A stretch of DNA of 64,000 nucleotides from Anopheles merus (lineage: Eukaryota > Arthropoda > Insecta > Diptera > Culicidae): contig NC_054085.1 of the NCBI RefSeq assembly GCF_017562075.2, forward strand, positions 31,187,039 through 31,251,038. Reading direction: 5' to 3'. Of this stretch, positions 12,401 to 26,059 are shown piece after piece. A program made the translations under genes and the position numbers. Position 1 is the first letter of the stretch. Each line of letters begins with the position of its first letter. The notes under the pieces were generated by a model that searched no databases, was not told where the DNA came from, and was given only the letters and a program-made list of their open reading frames with translations.

Positions 12401-15400
12401 ATTTTGACACCGCGAGACAATTTGGCGACCGTATGGCTGGTATGAATGTCCCACAAAGGCTTTGGGGTGTGTTTTTTTCCTTATTTTGGTACCTACTGAT
12501 GTCCTTCCTTTTCTTGCAAGAGGGATCTCAAGCGGCAATATGCGGTTTATTATCTGCGCCGATGCGTCACCACAATGAGACGGGAAATTGAAATTTGTTT
12601 ATCGTTTGCTTATCCGCTTCTTTGTAAATCCAGGTCTTTTTCTTGCCAATGTTCCGAATCATGTTCAAACGAAATTGAAAATATTTTTCATCCTGCTGAT
12701 TGTAGCAGCATTATTGGTCTGTGCCAGTGGTGAGCAACCTGTTGATGTTCGTTTAATCGTTTTATTCTTCATAACAATATTGGATGCAGACGGGAAAGAC
12801 CGTTCAGTTTGTCTACATCCGAAGATGTTCGACTAATAAGATGAGAAGCCTATTGTTGACTTGGATGGATCTTCAATATAATAACCAATGATCCTATAGA
12901 TGACAGGACTTAATAGGGCTCTTCTGTAGTAACTTTAAACCTTTTCCCAACTTTTAGTGCACCATTACTGAAGTCAATACAATACAGAGATTCGTAGATA
13001 AATTCCCACAGTTCTAAAAAAATCTTCAAACTCCTTATTATTCCTTATAATTCCCAACATCCTAAATCAATTTCCTTATGATTCCCAACATCAGAAGCTA
13101 GAATTCTTCTTTTGATCCTATTCCTATGTCACCGAACAAAACATTAGAAAAAATTAGGTTTGAAACTTCTTCTACACTCTCTGCAGAACATCACCTAAAC
13201 ATAACAATGATCAACAAGTACAAACAACACAATCGCTTTGAATGTATTGGCTTACTTGGTAGGATTCCAAATAGAGCTGAACTGCGATCAATCTTTTCAC
13301 AGACCATCTTGATATCATTGGGTGAATTGTTTAAATTGTAGTCCCATTGCCGACTCCACAGTACAATCATCAAGTAGTTCGACCAAGCAAAAATTAAGGG
13401 TTGCATTCTAATACTTACTGAGCCTCTCATATGCAAGACGTTTTATTCTGTTTTGAGCAAAACAATGAATCAATAGGCAATCAGATAAAAGAAGATAGAA
13501 GCCGATCCTGTGGTCCAAAGACACTTTCTTCACTATAACCCTAGTAATCTCCAAAGGTTGGGCATCTATTATCTCAAGTGCTTCAAATTGGGTATCTATC
13601 CTGCCTAATCATTTCTTTGTCTTTGCCTTCCTGTAAACAATTTTAATCAATGTCCATCTATTGACAACATAATGAATTTAACGGCATCGGAGTATTTTTT
13701 TTTTTTTTTGAAGATCATTAAAATTAATTATTTCATTCCTCTCATGTTTAGATCACACATTAAGTGTAGCACCCCTGGCGAAATCTATAATCCCGATCAC
13801 CTGATGGCCAAACACATTTTTGGCGATCCTGATTGCAAAAAAACAAATCGGTTTCCAACGCCGCACAAAAAAACGCCAATAATCCCTTCATTCTTAAACA
13901 CCCAAATGCATTGTACTGGCGTTTAATCTTTACTTGTTTATTGCTTTCTTCACCTGCCTGTTAGCAAACGGAAAACATATTACAACAACGTACCACCAGC
14001 TGATAAGAAGCTGTCAAACTGCAGGAGCAAATCTAACCAGAAGACGTACGTACGTACTGGGAGCATTGGTGCAATTTATTCTAAAGTTTACCAAACACTT
14101 GCCAACTTTTTTTTAAATACAAATTTAACATACTGCACAGAGACCCAGAGAGAGAGACAGAAAGAGAGAGACAGAGGTATAAGGAGAGAGAAACAGAGAG
14201 CTGAAACAAACCGGTGTAAGGTATCCATTTCTTGCCCTGCCTACCCACAACGTGCCCTACGCCTCCCTCGCCACATCGCCGGGGCGTGATGTGGAGCTTG
14301 TGTGATGATTATTAGAATAAATTTGCATAAGATTCGCTTCAACTCTCCGCTGCTTCGGTGCCTGGGGAGAAGCTGGGAGAAGTTTTTTTTTTCCTGGTGC
14401 TTCTTCCTATTCCTCTTCTTCTTTTTCTACTTTACGAGATGTTTTGGGAGGGCGAAACGAGCAAACAAAACCAAATAATACCACGGACGATATCTGGTTC
14501 CGCACGATCGTTCGGGACAAGAGTGCGGACAAGAAGATGGCCGGGGAACGGTCGCGGTTGTACATTAGTATTGGTCGGTGGTGTGTCTGTGCGCTTTTTG
14601 TTTTCAATTCCCAATTCTTGCCGAAGTTCAACACACACTATCGGTGACATATTTCCCAGCCAGCCGATAGGGCGGCAGAGGTATTTCTTCTTCTTTTTTT
14701 TGTCAAATCTCTTGTGTATGTGTGTGATCTTTTTTTTTTTGCTTCCTCCTGCTTAAAAGCTGCCTTTTGCCTACGTCATTGTCACTAGGCACGAGGAATA
14801 CCTTTCCTGCGACCACACTTGCCGGCCCCGGGCAGCATTTGGGTCAACGCAAATGATTTTTCATACGTATCAGCTGAGATGCTGCGGTTGCTTTTGTTGC
14901 TTTCTCCCGCTTAACCTTTGATCGTTTCAGCAACATAAAATTTAACTCACAATCTCTTTTTCCGTTTTTTTTTTGTTGTCGGGCATTATTGCCGCTCATT
15001 TTATCTATTTCATTAATCGTTCCTATATTTCATGCGCACGATAACGATTACGTGTTGTGCGCTATTATTCAGCTGTCATGCTGCAACACACGCCCCACCA
15101 AATCGAACGATTGCATTTTATTCGATTGCTCTTGTTGCATTGTTTTCATTATCGCATTTCCTGCCCGGGACCGCGAGCAAAGGGTTCGTCGCTTACTGGG
15201 CAAACACGACACAACCGTTCGGCAAAGGTGGACAAGGGTGTCCGAAGGCTGCAACGCTGGCACTTGATCTGCCTGCTCCATGTTCGCTTGTCCAAGTGCG
15301 CCCCAAAATAACAAATCCCGCCAATGTTTACTTGTGCTACACGCTCCCGTGGTATCCTGTGCACACTATTTGCACAACTAACAACAACAAAAAAAACAAT

Positions 15401-16857
15401 TCTGCAACAAACCTCCGCACCGAACAATCGCCAAGAAAAGCAGTCGGGAACGGGGCTTCGTGACAGTAGCCAGCATCGCTTAAAACTGGTGCATTTTAAA
15501 GTGCAGCGACTCACGACGACTACGTAACAGCACTCACTCTGTTTGGGCGTGGAGCCTTTCATGAAGTCTTTCATACTGTGAAGAACAAAAATAACCTTAA
15601 ACAAATATAAAACCCCTAGTTTTGCTTGCCTGTTAAGCTAAAGAAAGGGTGTGTGTGTGTTTGGTGAGATTGCGAATCCAGTGGAGTTCTTCAGAAATAT
15701 GCACTCAATATAACATCTCAACCCTGGAGGGTCTGTCACAGAGATGACATAATGCAGCGAACCGTTCCAGCAGTTCGCACTAATTGGGTCGGCATTCTTG
15801 CCCCGGCCAGTATCATTATACCATCGAAAATTATTACTACGTTGGCGGTGTATCGAGAAAAGAATAAACACTGATGACACTGAACAAGATCGCGCACCAG
15901 AAGACGAACCTCAGGAAACCTCGGCAAACGGTGGACATTAGTTTGCCGTTCGCTAATTGCTTCTTTTTTGGACCTCTCGCAGAACTCCCAAAAGGGAAGA
16001 ATGAAACACGACGACGAATTGATTCATCACCAAACTCCTGGACTCCCTTCCCCCTTTTTTTCGCCTGGATGGCCCCCATCCTTCCCATCATATCGGTGAT
16101 CATCATCATAAACTTCGTCATCTTCATCATAATCTTCAGAGACATCAGAGCAGATGAGGTGAGGTAACGAAAAGGGAGGGAGTTGGTGCCGCGCAGGGAA
16201 ACAAATTAGCAAAAGCGGAATCGTTCCGAAACCGATCGCTCGGCCAGCGATGCTAATTGGAATAGTAAAGACAACCTTAGAAATGCCACCAACGTTGCGA
16301 AACAAAAAGGATGCAATAGCCGAAGTGGCGACTTACGGCTGTTCCGAAAAGCTGCGACAGAAGAGCGAAAGAGCGACGAAGGGAGTGCCTTCGGATTGAT
16401 ACGATCTTCATCTTCAGGGCAGCAACCGAAAAACGAGAACCACCCGATCGATGACCCCCGCAATTTTTAAAGCATTTTGATGCTATCGATAGGCCATACG
16501 GGGACGTTGGAAAGGTAAAGGGAAGCAGAAAGGCATCCGACGACTCCGTGTGGGCGAATGAACCTGCTGAAAAGAGCGATCGAAAGCGACGAAAGAGAGA
16601 AAAGGCACTCTAAAACCCGTACCATTTCTACATTTCACCAAACGTGGCTGTCGAAAACGTCGCAAAAACGCTCCCCACACCTAGACCAGGTGTTGATCTT
16701 GTTTGATTAATTAATTGCCGTGGACGGGAATTTTACTACACAGCACACCATTCCCCCTTCTGGATCATAAAAGACGCAGTTCTCGAATGGAAACAACCGC
16801 CTAAACCTCTCTTTAATAGCAGTGGGAAGTCACCCCCGAGGTTCCCCAAAATTCGTC
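9441..16857. other. No confident gene; possible regulatory or intronic DNA
   Basis: I found no frame with a recognisable domain. Simple-sequence features include a GA-rich run near 14140-14205, ACGTACGT near 14045-14057, and several T runs. The 162-codon frame at 10756-11244 (plus) and the acidic frame near 16027-16180 (minus) lack supporting context. One weak candidate secreted-peptide remnant is listed separately at 12675-12836. Confidence 0.4.
12675..12836 (+). pseudogene. Possible small secreted-peptide remnant lacking a start codon
   Basis: A hydrophobic stretch reading KIFFILLIVAALLVCASG resembles a secretory signal peptide, but the codon where Met is expected is TTG (12675). A good donor (G|GTGAGC at 12729/12730) and an acceptor (GCAG at 12786-12789) would splice in frame to a short tail ending KMFD and a stop at 12834-12836. 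The mature part would be tiny, with a single Cys. It could be a decayed gene, the second exon of a gene whose first exon I cannot see, or chance. I recognise no family. Confidence 0.2.
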
Positions 16858-18284
16858 TCAGAAGCCGACCTGATCAATCACGCGGTAAAGTGCCTCATCG
16901 GAAGTGCTAATGGCGGCCGGGACCAGCGTGGCATACGCTGTAAACAGCGGTTCTGCGCGCAGCAGTCCCTCGAGACAGCGTGCCTCGAGTGATTTGTCAC
17001 GCTGGCGAAACTGCTCGAACACCGATGCCGCCTGCTGGAGGCTCTGCAGCAGTGCGGTCATTTTAGGCGGATCTTCCTTGGCGTCTTGCTGCTGGAGGGT
17101 CGCGGCAGTGAGAAGATAATGGCCACGGCTTAGCGAGTTCTCGGTGGGCTTTGTCATACGATCGACACGGGCCAGCATTGCTTCACGCTTTACCGTTTGA
17201 CCGAGCCTGGGTGTGATAAGATGACGCTGTGAAGTTTGATAGAGGAATACTAGAAGAGTGTGTCTACTTACAGATGGTACGATTTTGCCTGCGCTAGAGC
17301 GACAGAGACGGCCAAATCTGGCAGCTCACCATCCAGCTCTGCCTGCTGCAGTGCGTTCCTGTACATCTCCAGCGACTCCTCGAGGCATCCTTTTGCGCAC
17401 AGGAACTCACCGTACGCTTGGTAGGACTGGGCCATGATGGATGCTTTCCGAGCTGCAAAAGGACAGAGACATTTTAGAGAAAAGACTCCCTGATTACATC
17501 TTCATATAACTTTGTACTGACTTTTCAGAGCTGCCTTGTGAGCGTCCCTTACGTACTGCTCCACCATCCACGTTGGCGATTTCGCCATCTCCTCCGCCAG
17601 GCTACGATTACTCACAAACAGCAACGTGTTAATGGCGATCGACAGCGGTTCGCCATCCTCCTCCAGCGTGCTCCAACCGTCCCGGACTCCCGGACAAGCG
17701 TGTTCCAGATCGCCATCCGCCTCCTCCAACAGCTTCATCGCTTCCAGGTGCTGTCTCTGGTCGATTAAAAACTTCCCATAGTAATATCTAACCATCGATT
17801 GCGCCCTGACACGCTCCCGCGGGCTACACTCCGCACAGCGATCGAGTGCGATGCGAAAAAATTGCCCCACCAACCATCGCTTCTCCGGATCCGGTCCGAA
17901 ATGGCGCGCAATGGCGAGCAGCTCGGCCACCTCCCGCTCGTACTGCTGCCGGGTCTTCCAGCCCTCTGCCGCCGCCAGCGCATCGCCCAAATAGTTGAGC
18001 AGCTGTTCATCGTTTCGTAGCCGACGGCTCTCGACCGCCGCGTAAGACGTCCGCCCAACGTACCCGTCCTCGTACTCGATCAGATGCAGCAGCAGGAAGG
18101 CGGCATGCACGTACCCGGCCTCGTACAGCTCGCTGGCGATCGCTTCGTAGTACGGAATGCGGGCCCGCCGGACATCGTTCGCGGTCAGCTTCGGCACTTT
18201 CCTGCGCAGGCGCAGCTTGATCTCGGGCAGGCTGCCGGTAAAGGGCGTCGTCAGACCGGGACGAACTAAGCTGTCGGATGACAT
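16858..18284 (-). CDS. TTC29-like tetratricopeptide protein (axonemal), 3 exons
   Basis: Exons on the minus strand are 17522-18284, 17272-17452 and 16858-17206. Introns have GT-AG ends, phases 1 and 2 agree, and the sum is 431 codons (430 aa). The start is the ATG at 18284 (MSSDSL); the longer frame opens only with GTG. The N-terminal half carries helices such as the segment around EKRWLVGQFFRIALDRC, matching my recollection of the TTC29 region before its TPRs. TPR-type helical pairs follow (HLEAMKLLEEA; LEESLEMYRNALQQAEL), with an LxxAxSYHLLGQ-like repeat across the last junction. TTC29 proteins are cilia/flagella components needed for sperm motility in other animals. Length is close to vertebrate TTC29. 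A cleavage signal ATTAAA lies 41 bp past the stop (16812-16817). The TPR fold is confident; orthology to TTC29 is moderate. Confidence 0.75.
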
Positions 18285-18329
18285 TTCGAAGACGAGAAGA
18301 AACAATTTCGCCGTCACGCAAAGGTTACT

Positions 18330-20965
18330 GTGATTTGATGTGGTTGTGTGAGGAGTTGGATGGGAGAGTTGCCCCCCGAGAGCCTACAGGAAGTCGGTCG
18401 GCCAGTCAATCTAGTGAGCCAAACACAGGCAATCGAGACATTCCCGGGGAGCGGCTGTGTGTGTGTGCACATAGCAACCTTGTCCATAATTAAATTGCTC
18501 AGAAATTTTGCACGCCATCTGCAAATATTGAACATTGTTCCAAAACCTCAAAACTTCAGCAAATCCACACCACACAAAAGAGGGTCAGGCACGATCATGA
18601 CCGCCGAGGTCCGAAAAAGGATTACATCGGACAACTTGCATCCTTCGCCCGCTCTGCGGTCCTTCAAGCAGTCCCAAGCAGCAATGATCTTGCAACGAAA
18701 TGGGGAACCCACAAAAGTCTCTGTCACTGTCAAGGTTTTCCCCTCTCGCCGGCAAAACAAGTGCAAAAAAATGTGAGAATGACAACGAACAAACCAACAA
18801 CAACAAAAAGCCCCACTCCAACCTTATCCGGTCAAATGGTACGCGAAACGAATTCTCGATTCCTATGTCCATGTCATCAAACCCGTCGTGCGCCGTCCAC
18901 TTGTTGTGGACTCGTGCCGCCTCCAGGACAACACGCAGCATCATGCCATCCTATTAACACTCTCAAACACACATTTTGTGTCCCTTTCCTTGGTTTTCGT
19001 GGTGTCGTTTCGGGCTGTGCCGCTGGCTCGGAACGGACAGCTAATCGTTTCTGCCAAGGTTTTGGGGGTAAAATTTGTGTTCCATTGTGGGGGACGAGGG
19101 TGTTCTGAAGTTCAAGTTTATGGAAGGTATGGCAGCTGCGCCCGCCTTTTTTTTCTACAAGCTGCCCGGGGTGGAATCCGTCGATACGGTTCATGCGGAA
19201 TCACCAGTCACAGTTCAGTGGATAAGATAGGTAAGGACCGGGGCAAAACCTTGCCCAATGGCAGCGTGTCAGCGACGGTGGTGCTGTTCGTACTCTCGCC
19301 ATCGTCGCTAGATCGCTCGAGTCTCCATACCTCAAGGACTCGGGATTGCGTTGCCGCAGCGTACTGAACGGTACGCGCGTTCGCTCACCGAATCATTAAT
19401 CAAAGATCAATACCGCTGCTACTACATGCACACACACACACGCACGCACACACCCGATTCATTTGCCGTGACATAATATGTTTTCAATTTAGAACAAATT
19501 AATCGCCACAGTACCAGTATTTCCGAAGTCACCATATGGGCACGATTTTCGTTGGCGGTCGTGACCTTCGCCGGTTTGGTACGTTGCGTACGGAGCGTCA
19601 AGGGTCCTGGCCGTTTTGCACCAACCGTTGTGCAGAAGGAGAGATTTGTCTGCTCGATTCGGTACATTCGTTTCCTGGGTAGCCGGTACCTTCCCACGAT
19701 GTCTTTCTCACCCTCGCCCTTGCATAATTGGCGGGTGGGTTCGATCGAATCACAAAATCAACGTGGCTTTTTAAGTTAAATAGGCCACCCTGAGTGGCTC
19801 CTTGCATGGTGTCGGAGCCAGTGTGGCAAATTGTTGCGAGTTTAATTGATTGATTGTTTGCTGCTGAACACGATACACGTACCTGCAATGTGAAGGCACT
19901 GATCTGTCCTGTCCGGGCGGACGAAGATTCGGTGCAATAGATAGATAGGTAACGCACTCCGTAAGTAATTGCGCATTGACAGATAGGTTTGATTGGATGT
20001 GGTTGTTGAATCTACAGAATAAATTACCATTTTTTTTTTTTGGTGTAGCGATATTCCTGCCTCATCAGCGTTTGAATTCTAAGCTTTCATGGTACAATCT
20101 TCTTCACCAACAGCGACTTGCTCAATCAACGCCAAGCACATGTTCCGTCGAAGATCGAAGCCTCTTCTTGTGTATCTTCTTTATTCCTCTCCATCTCTCT
20201 CTCTCTATCGATCGGAGATCGCGATAACTTCCTCCAATCAGGAAGATTAGTTTGTACAAATGCACCCGACCGGCGGTCGTCCGGTATGATTTATGGCACG
20301 CGCGTAACCGTACTCCAATCGTAAGGGGACGATCGTCTTTCCATCCGGGAAAAAGAATTAGCTTCAATTGCCCAAGGACACAGCTCGTCACGGCGTCCGG
20401 GATGCAATACAACTGCAGCGTACCCCGATAATGAATGGAAAGATTTATGCCCCGAAAGCCCAGCGTGTTTGATTTGTCCTCCCCGGGGCTTGTTGGCTGT
20501 GGCCTTGGTGGGGCGGAGATTTTAGCAAACGGGGAGATGGGGTGCCTGCTGTTAGTAAAGAGTGAACCTTGAGCTCATGGATTGGTTGAAACTTGTTACA
20601 ATCTGAAAATAAGCTTGATGTAAGGTGTTTTTTTTTTAATTTTACATGACTTTTCTATCAGGAATTAAAAAAAAGATTAAGACAGTTTTTTGGTATTTAA
20701 TCGAATATCCATTGATCTACTAATTTAGTCTCGTTTCCGTATTTATTTTACATTTTCAACAGTTTTGAAACCACTTTCCCTTCACATTCTTCTTCTTCTT
20801 CTTCCAATAATGTCAGAATTTATAATTTTCTTTTCTTCCTTTTAAATTTATTTTTATCAAATTGTTCTTAAACTACTACTTTGATGAATTTACTTTTTAG
20901 TATTATTTTTATTTTCCATCTCTTTATTTCCGTTCCATTTTATTCACTTATGGGTAAGCCGCTAG
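18330..20965. other. No gene found
   Basis: Mixed-composition intergenic DNA upstream of the TTC29-like gene. A CA/CA-GCA tract lies near 19427-19453. Frames such as 18888-19367 show no domain, and their splice context is poor. Confidence 0.5.
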
Positions 20966-20966
20966 C

Positions 20967-21163
20967 GAAAAGGAAAAGGAAAAGGAAAAGGAAAAGGAAA
21001 AGGAAAAGGAAAAGGAAAAGGAAAAGGAAAAGGAAAAGGAAAAGGAAAAGGAAAAGGAAAAGGAAAAGGAAAAGGAAAAGGAAAAGGAAGGAAAAGGAAA
21101 AGGAAAAGGAAAAGGAAAAGGAAAAGGAAAAGGAAAAGGAAAAGGAAAAGGAAAAGGAAAAGG
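20967..21163. repeat. (GAAAAG)n hexanucleotide microsatellite
   Basis: About 33 nearly perfect copies of GAAAAG, with one interruption near 21087 where two bases fewer break the register. Because the unit is a multiple of three, long Lys/Arg and Phe/Leu/Ser frames run across it on both strands; these are artefacts. Confidence 0.95.
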
Positions 21164-21170
21164 TTTTAAA

Positions 21171-21248
21171 GAAGAAAAAGAAGAAGAAGAACAATAAGAT
21201 GATGATGATGATGATGATGATGATGAAGAAGAAGAAGAAGAAGAAGTA

Positions 21249-21279
<31 letters not shown>

Positions 21280-21371
21280 AAGAAGAAGAAGAAGAAGAAG
21301 AAGAAGAAGACGAAGAAGAAGAAGAAGAAGAAGAAGAAGAAGAAGAAGAAGAACAATAAGATGAAGAAGAA

Positions 21372-21402
<31 letters not shown>

Positions 21403-21481
21403 AAGAAGAAGAAGAAGAAGAAGAAGAAGAAGAAGAAGAGAAGAAGAGAAGAAGAAGAACAAGAAGAACAAGAAGAAGAAA
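21171..21481. repeat. (AAG)n trinucleotide array with an embedded (ATG)n block
   Basis: A nearly continuous AAG run of about 310 bp abuts the hexamer array. An ATG/GAT block of about nine units sits at 21197-21224, with scattered ACAATAAG interruptions. One strand is purine-only over about 500 bp including the hexamer tract, which favours triplex or slipped structures and is prone to assembly error. Confidence 0.95.
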
Positions 21482-21499
21482 GTGAAATGAAGAACAAAG

Positions 21500-24400
21500 G
21501 TTCAAAATAGCAAAGACATGTAATAGTTAATCGCCAAAAAATAAGATATCATATCTATATTGTCAAGTTAGGCGCACACAGTCGACCATGCAAAACGGCA
21601 AATTCCCAAACAGCTCTGCATTTTGTTAAGTTCGCCTCCCTCCTCCGGCGTCTTACCCCACATACACAAATCATTGCAAATTGATCAACACGATCCGAAG
21701 CGCATGGTCGGCAGCTGTGATTGATTATTTAACATTCTTTATTACCTTTTTACTTTGCGCATAAATTATTACCATACAACAAGCGGTGTGGCTATAGCAG
21801 TGTATCAATGAAAAAAAAACAAAAAAGGAGGTACAAAGCCCTCCCCACTCCCCACTACCTAATCAGCCGGACAGCGCGCCTGCCGACAGAATTTCCATCC
21901 CACCGATCGATGACAATTTTTCTGTACCATTAGGGAGGAAAACATTATCTAACGCTGTGGCGTACCTTCCTTCTCCTTGTGCATTGCATTGCACGGCTCA
22001 ATTACTTGCATACATTAAAAGTGCACGCTACTGCACTTCAATTCCCTCGCAAGCGGGTGCACAACGGTGGCCTGGTGGGTTGAAGGGTGGAGATCATTTA
22101 TCGTGACACAGATACCCCGAGCCGTGTTCGATAATAATCACTTTCTAGCGAGCCGGAGGACTGTGTGTGTTTGTGTGCCCATGCCCTCTTCAATCCTTCC
22201 ATTTCTCTTGATTATGTTCTGTTTACAACTATTCTCCAGTCCGAGCTGCACCCGCCACGCTGTGTCGCGTTTATGTCATGCTCGCGCGCGTAAAAGTGCA
22301 TGCGCGCGCACACACAAAACAATCCAGTTGCGGGGTAGTATAGGTGGTGGTTTGAAAAATTCGTATTTAGAGCAGAGACAGTTAGCCCTTGCCACCGCAG
22401 AGAAGAAAACTGCACTTTACCGTTCGTGCATTACGCCACCGTGACACACACACCCGAATGGTTTTGTGGGCCATGCGCTGGTGTCGATAGCGTGCAGCCA
22501 TGCCACCAGGGGTGTCCTTTTTGGAGCAAACACCAGCGTGGTTCGCAAGATATCATTGGCGGTTTGAAAAGCGCACGTGGTGGTCAAAAACGCAGAGCGC
22601 GGCACCGCGTTACGCCGCGTTACGCCGCGCGTAAACGGTGTGCCTCATCGCGCACCGTGAGGGCATTGTTTGGGAAGGGGCTATTTTTTTATTAGATTGA
22701 ACAACGAAACGAATTAAGCGCAATTTGTCTTTGGATGAGTTCCTTTAACAACACGTTAGATCACACCAACGTCACCGGCCTGGGCCTGTGGCAGAACGCG
22801 CATGCTGCAAGTGTATTGCGCACAACGTTGTCTCTTATAACGCGCGAAGCAAGAACACGCTGGTTGAACATTTCCATACCAGCAGAAGCACAATCTATCT
22901 GGCCCGATCTGAACTGCTTGGGATTAACGAGCGATGGCGGTTTATTAAAGCCCACCCCACTTTCCCCCAGCTTGGCCGTGGCACCATGGCACCGCGGAAG
23001 GTGAAACGCCATAAAAGGACGCGACGTGGGAGAAATGGGAGTGAATGCGTGCGCTGGAGCCCTTCACATTGCACGGTGTCACCCTGGGAAAGCTGACACA
23101 CATGATTGCATCATAAGAATGTGTGAATCGGAGCGTGTGGGAATCGGATCGAATCAACGCATGCCGCCAATCCGTTTCCTACGTCGAATGTTGATCAAAA
23201 TCGATCTCGCAGCATTGCCATATCCCAAAGATTTATATTCCACATCGCCATTGAATGCATTATGTTTGCCTTCGAAACGCTCACTCAATGTTGTTTCTTC
23301 TCCCTTCGTGGTTCCGAAATTGTGCAACTCTGGCTGGCGTGAACAAGATGTTTCGACTCGTTTACAATCTGCCACGGGACCTAGGGCCGGATCTAAACGC
23401 GCCAGCCCTTCATTAACCGGGGAAATAATTCAATCTCTTCCAAGCACCCGTCAGGCTTATTGGATGAGGTTTAATTAATTACTCCACGCCCCGGATTGGC
23501 TCCATAAGCCTCCAATTGGTGTCCGGAGCGTGTAGTTCGAGAAAAGAAATGCCTTAATTACACCCTTTACACACCCTGTCCGCAGGCTGGCCGCTAGAAG
23601 CGAAGGTAATGATGTCTGCATTTCGGTCGTGATGCGTTCATTAGCTTTGGCCAATAAATCTCGCCCAGTTTCAAGCATATCGCGACTTGCGCCTGCAAGT
23701 GAAAGAACGTACGCTGGTGGAGGGGAGTTTGATAACCAAATGGGAACCTCCTTTCTGGGCACTGAAACAGCAGAAACGAAACGTAGGGGTGGATGAGTGA
23801 AGGCGAAGTAGATAATAAGACACGGAACAAATTCATTCCACGGGTTGATAAGGTGACCCCGAAAGGTTAGAGGAACCGGAAAGAGTGAAAGTACTTTCTC
23901 TCGTTTTTGTATTCATTCTTATGGTTATTAGCTATTTCTGCAAAGTCATCTCATAGGATCAGGTTCATCTTTATTTATTTATTAATTATTTATAGAATTG
24001 ATTTATTATTATTTATTGGTTGATGTTATTATTTTATATTTTGTTTTTATTTAGTAACTTATGTATTCACTTATTTATGTGTTTATTGTTTTATTTATTA
24101 ATTCGTTTGTTTGACAATTCACTAGTTTATTTTGAATGTATATATTTTGATTGATTTGTACGTTTATGTATTTTTTTTTTATTTATATAATTCATTTGTT
24201 TTTCGCTTTCTTATAGTTTCACAATTTACGTAGTCATTGATTTATCAACATTCGCCTCTTGAAATCAAAAATTTTATCTTATTTTCAAGCTTGTTTGTCA
24301 CTGTTTGTCTTTTCTGTTAGTTTTTTTTACCTTTTTCTCACCGACCTTTTGTATTGTATTTGTCTTTTTAAACATTTTTTTATTCTTTTTACTTTTCAAT

Positions 24401-26059
24401 TAGTAATTTGTTTCCTCTTGCATCATTATTAGTAGTGGTTTTTTTTTCTATTGGCTATTTTTGTTTTAATTTTTCTGTTTCTGTTTTGTCTCTTATGAGA
24501 TAGTTTGTTTATGTGCTCTTCTGTTGTTTTTTTTATTATTGTTAACTGTGGGAACTATTTTAGACCATATCTCTAAATGTTTGAGTCACTTTGTTGGCCT
24601 TGTCGCCTTGGCCAAATAACAAAAATCTTAAAAATGAGTCTCGTATAAATCCAACAATTATTTTTTATTATTGGTTTAGTACTGTTTACTCACCAATAGT
24701 TTTATTAGTACAACAGAAATACTTCTTATTCTTCTTCTTCTTTCCAATGAAAACAATTGCGACCATTTCGTTCCAAACAGACTTCTTAGGCTTATTAAGT
24801 ACAACTGAACTGGATAATCAGCCCTCCACAGTACTCTCCCTTATTCGCTGCTCCATGCTCGAGCATTTTTAAAATTCTTCTTAATGATTGTTCCACGAAA
24901 AAAAAAGTTTATTATTTAACGCCCATTCCGATTATGACAGTATACGTGTCAACATTCAATTACTTTCATTATATGCGGCGCAACCTTTGCTCTCCTTAGC
25001 GTTCCTTTCGAATCTCACCGCGTGCGGCAGCGCCCCTTCGGTACGGGCACGGGTTCATAAATTAGTCGCCCGAGCGTGGTGCAAATTACATCATCGCAAT
25101 TTACACGGCCACGCATTCCACCGGCAGCCCGTAGCCGTGCTGCTACCGATATGTTTGCGGCCAAAAATTTTACCTACCCACAAAAGATTCCTATCCCCAT
25201 TACCAGCCGCGTATTCTGTGGTCGCCAGGTCGTGTAAAATCAGGAGCAAACTCCAACGGAGCAACACAACAGCTGCATAACCCCCAGCCACCGCCACCGC
25301 CGGCTGAAACGGTCCAATTCAACAGGGATGGTCCTTTATTTCTTGCGCTTTAGCATACATTGGCTACCCCGTCCTGCACATCGTCCTGCGTTCCTTTCTC
25401 CCTCTGCCGACTTTCCCATCACAGGAGAAAGGCCCTTTCATCAATCACCACCACCACCGTTCGGGTCGGGAATTATGTCTCGCGCGCTAAATTGTGCAGC
25501 TCGCAAGGTTTGGTGGCGGCCGGGACCTACCGCGCCATTAGAAGGTGGAGGTGGAGGAGCGTCTAATTTATCATCGCCCCAAAGGAGGACCGTGAAAGGC
25601 GGGTTCAAATGTCAAAATACTTACCCAATTGAATGTAGGGCAGCTTCCCGCGGGCGATGCCGATGTGCCGAAACAGTCGTAAGCTTGCAGTAAATATTTA
25701 TAGTGAATATGACGAATGATCTAATAATACCATCGTTTGGCACATTCACACCTTTAGCTGCCGGGTTGTTGATCAGAACCATGTTGGATGGTTGTTGCAG
25801 ACTGTGGCATGATTATTTGACGAAAGGATGCCAACCATGGGTCAGAAGAACTGTACCACAAGCAATCAAATAAAGGTATTGAATTAAAACGGTTCATAAT
25901 AAGAGTTACATTAAACGAATGATAAATTAAATTTCCATACCAAAACTGCTGAAAGCTACGAATCGTCACTGGCTATATGCCGCGTTTTATTCATCTTTAT
26001 ATTGCTGCCCTTTTCTGTTGCGTCAACTTTTTACCATAAAAGCATTTTACAAAGTAAAA
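21500..26059. other. No gene found; includes CG/CA tracts and T-rich tract
   Basis: No domain-bearing frame is visible. Alternating CG/CA stretches occur at 22281-22317. From about 23930 to 24560 the plus strand is strongly T-rich with TTTATT-type repeats. GC-richer DNA resumes at 24950-25700. I see no splice-consistent exon chain. Confidence 0.5.
23940..24560. repeat. T-rich low-complexity tract (TTTATT-like)
   Basis: The plus strand is dominated by T with repeated TTTATT/TTATTTA words and few G or C. It has no coding potential. Confidence 0.8.

Noticed and set aside
16027..16180. Acidic minus-strand frame (SEDYDEDDEVYDDD)
   Set aside because: It arises from an ATC/TCA-rich simple sequence; no consistent exon borders.
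20881..21510. 209-codon Lys/Arg-rich frame and long Phe/Ser/Leu frames on the other strand
   Set aside because: They are translations of the (GAAAAG)n and (AAG)n microsatellites; no conserved protein feature.
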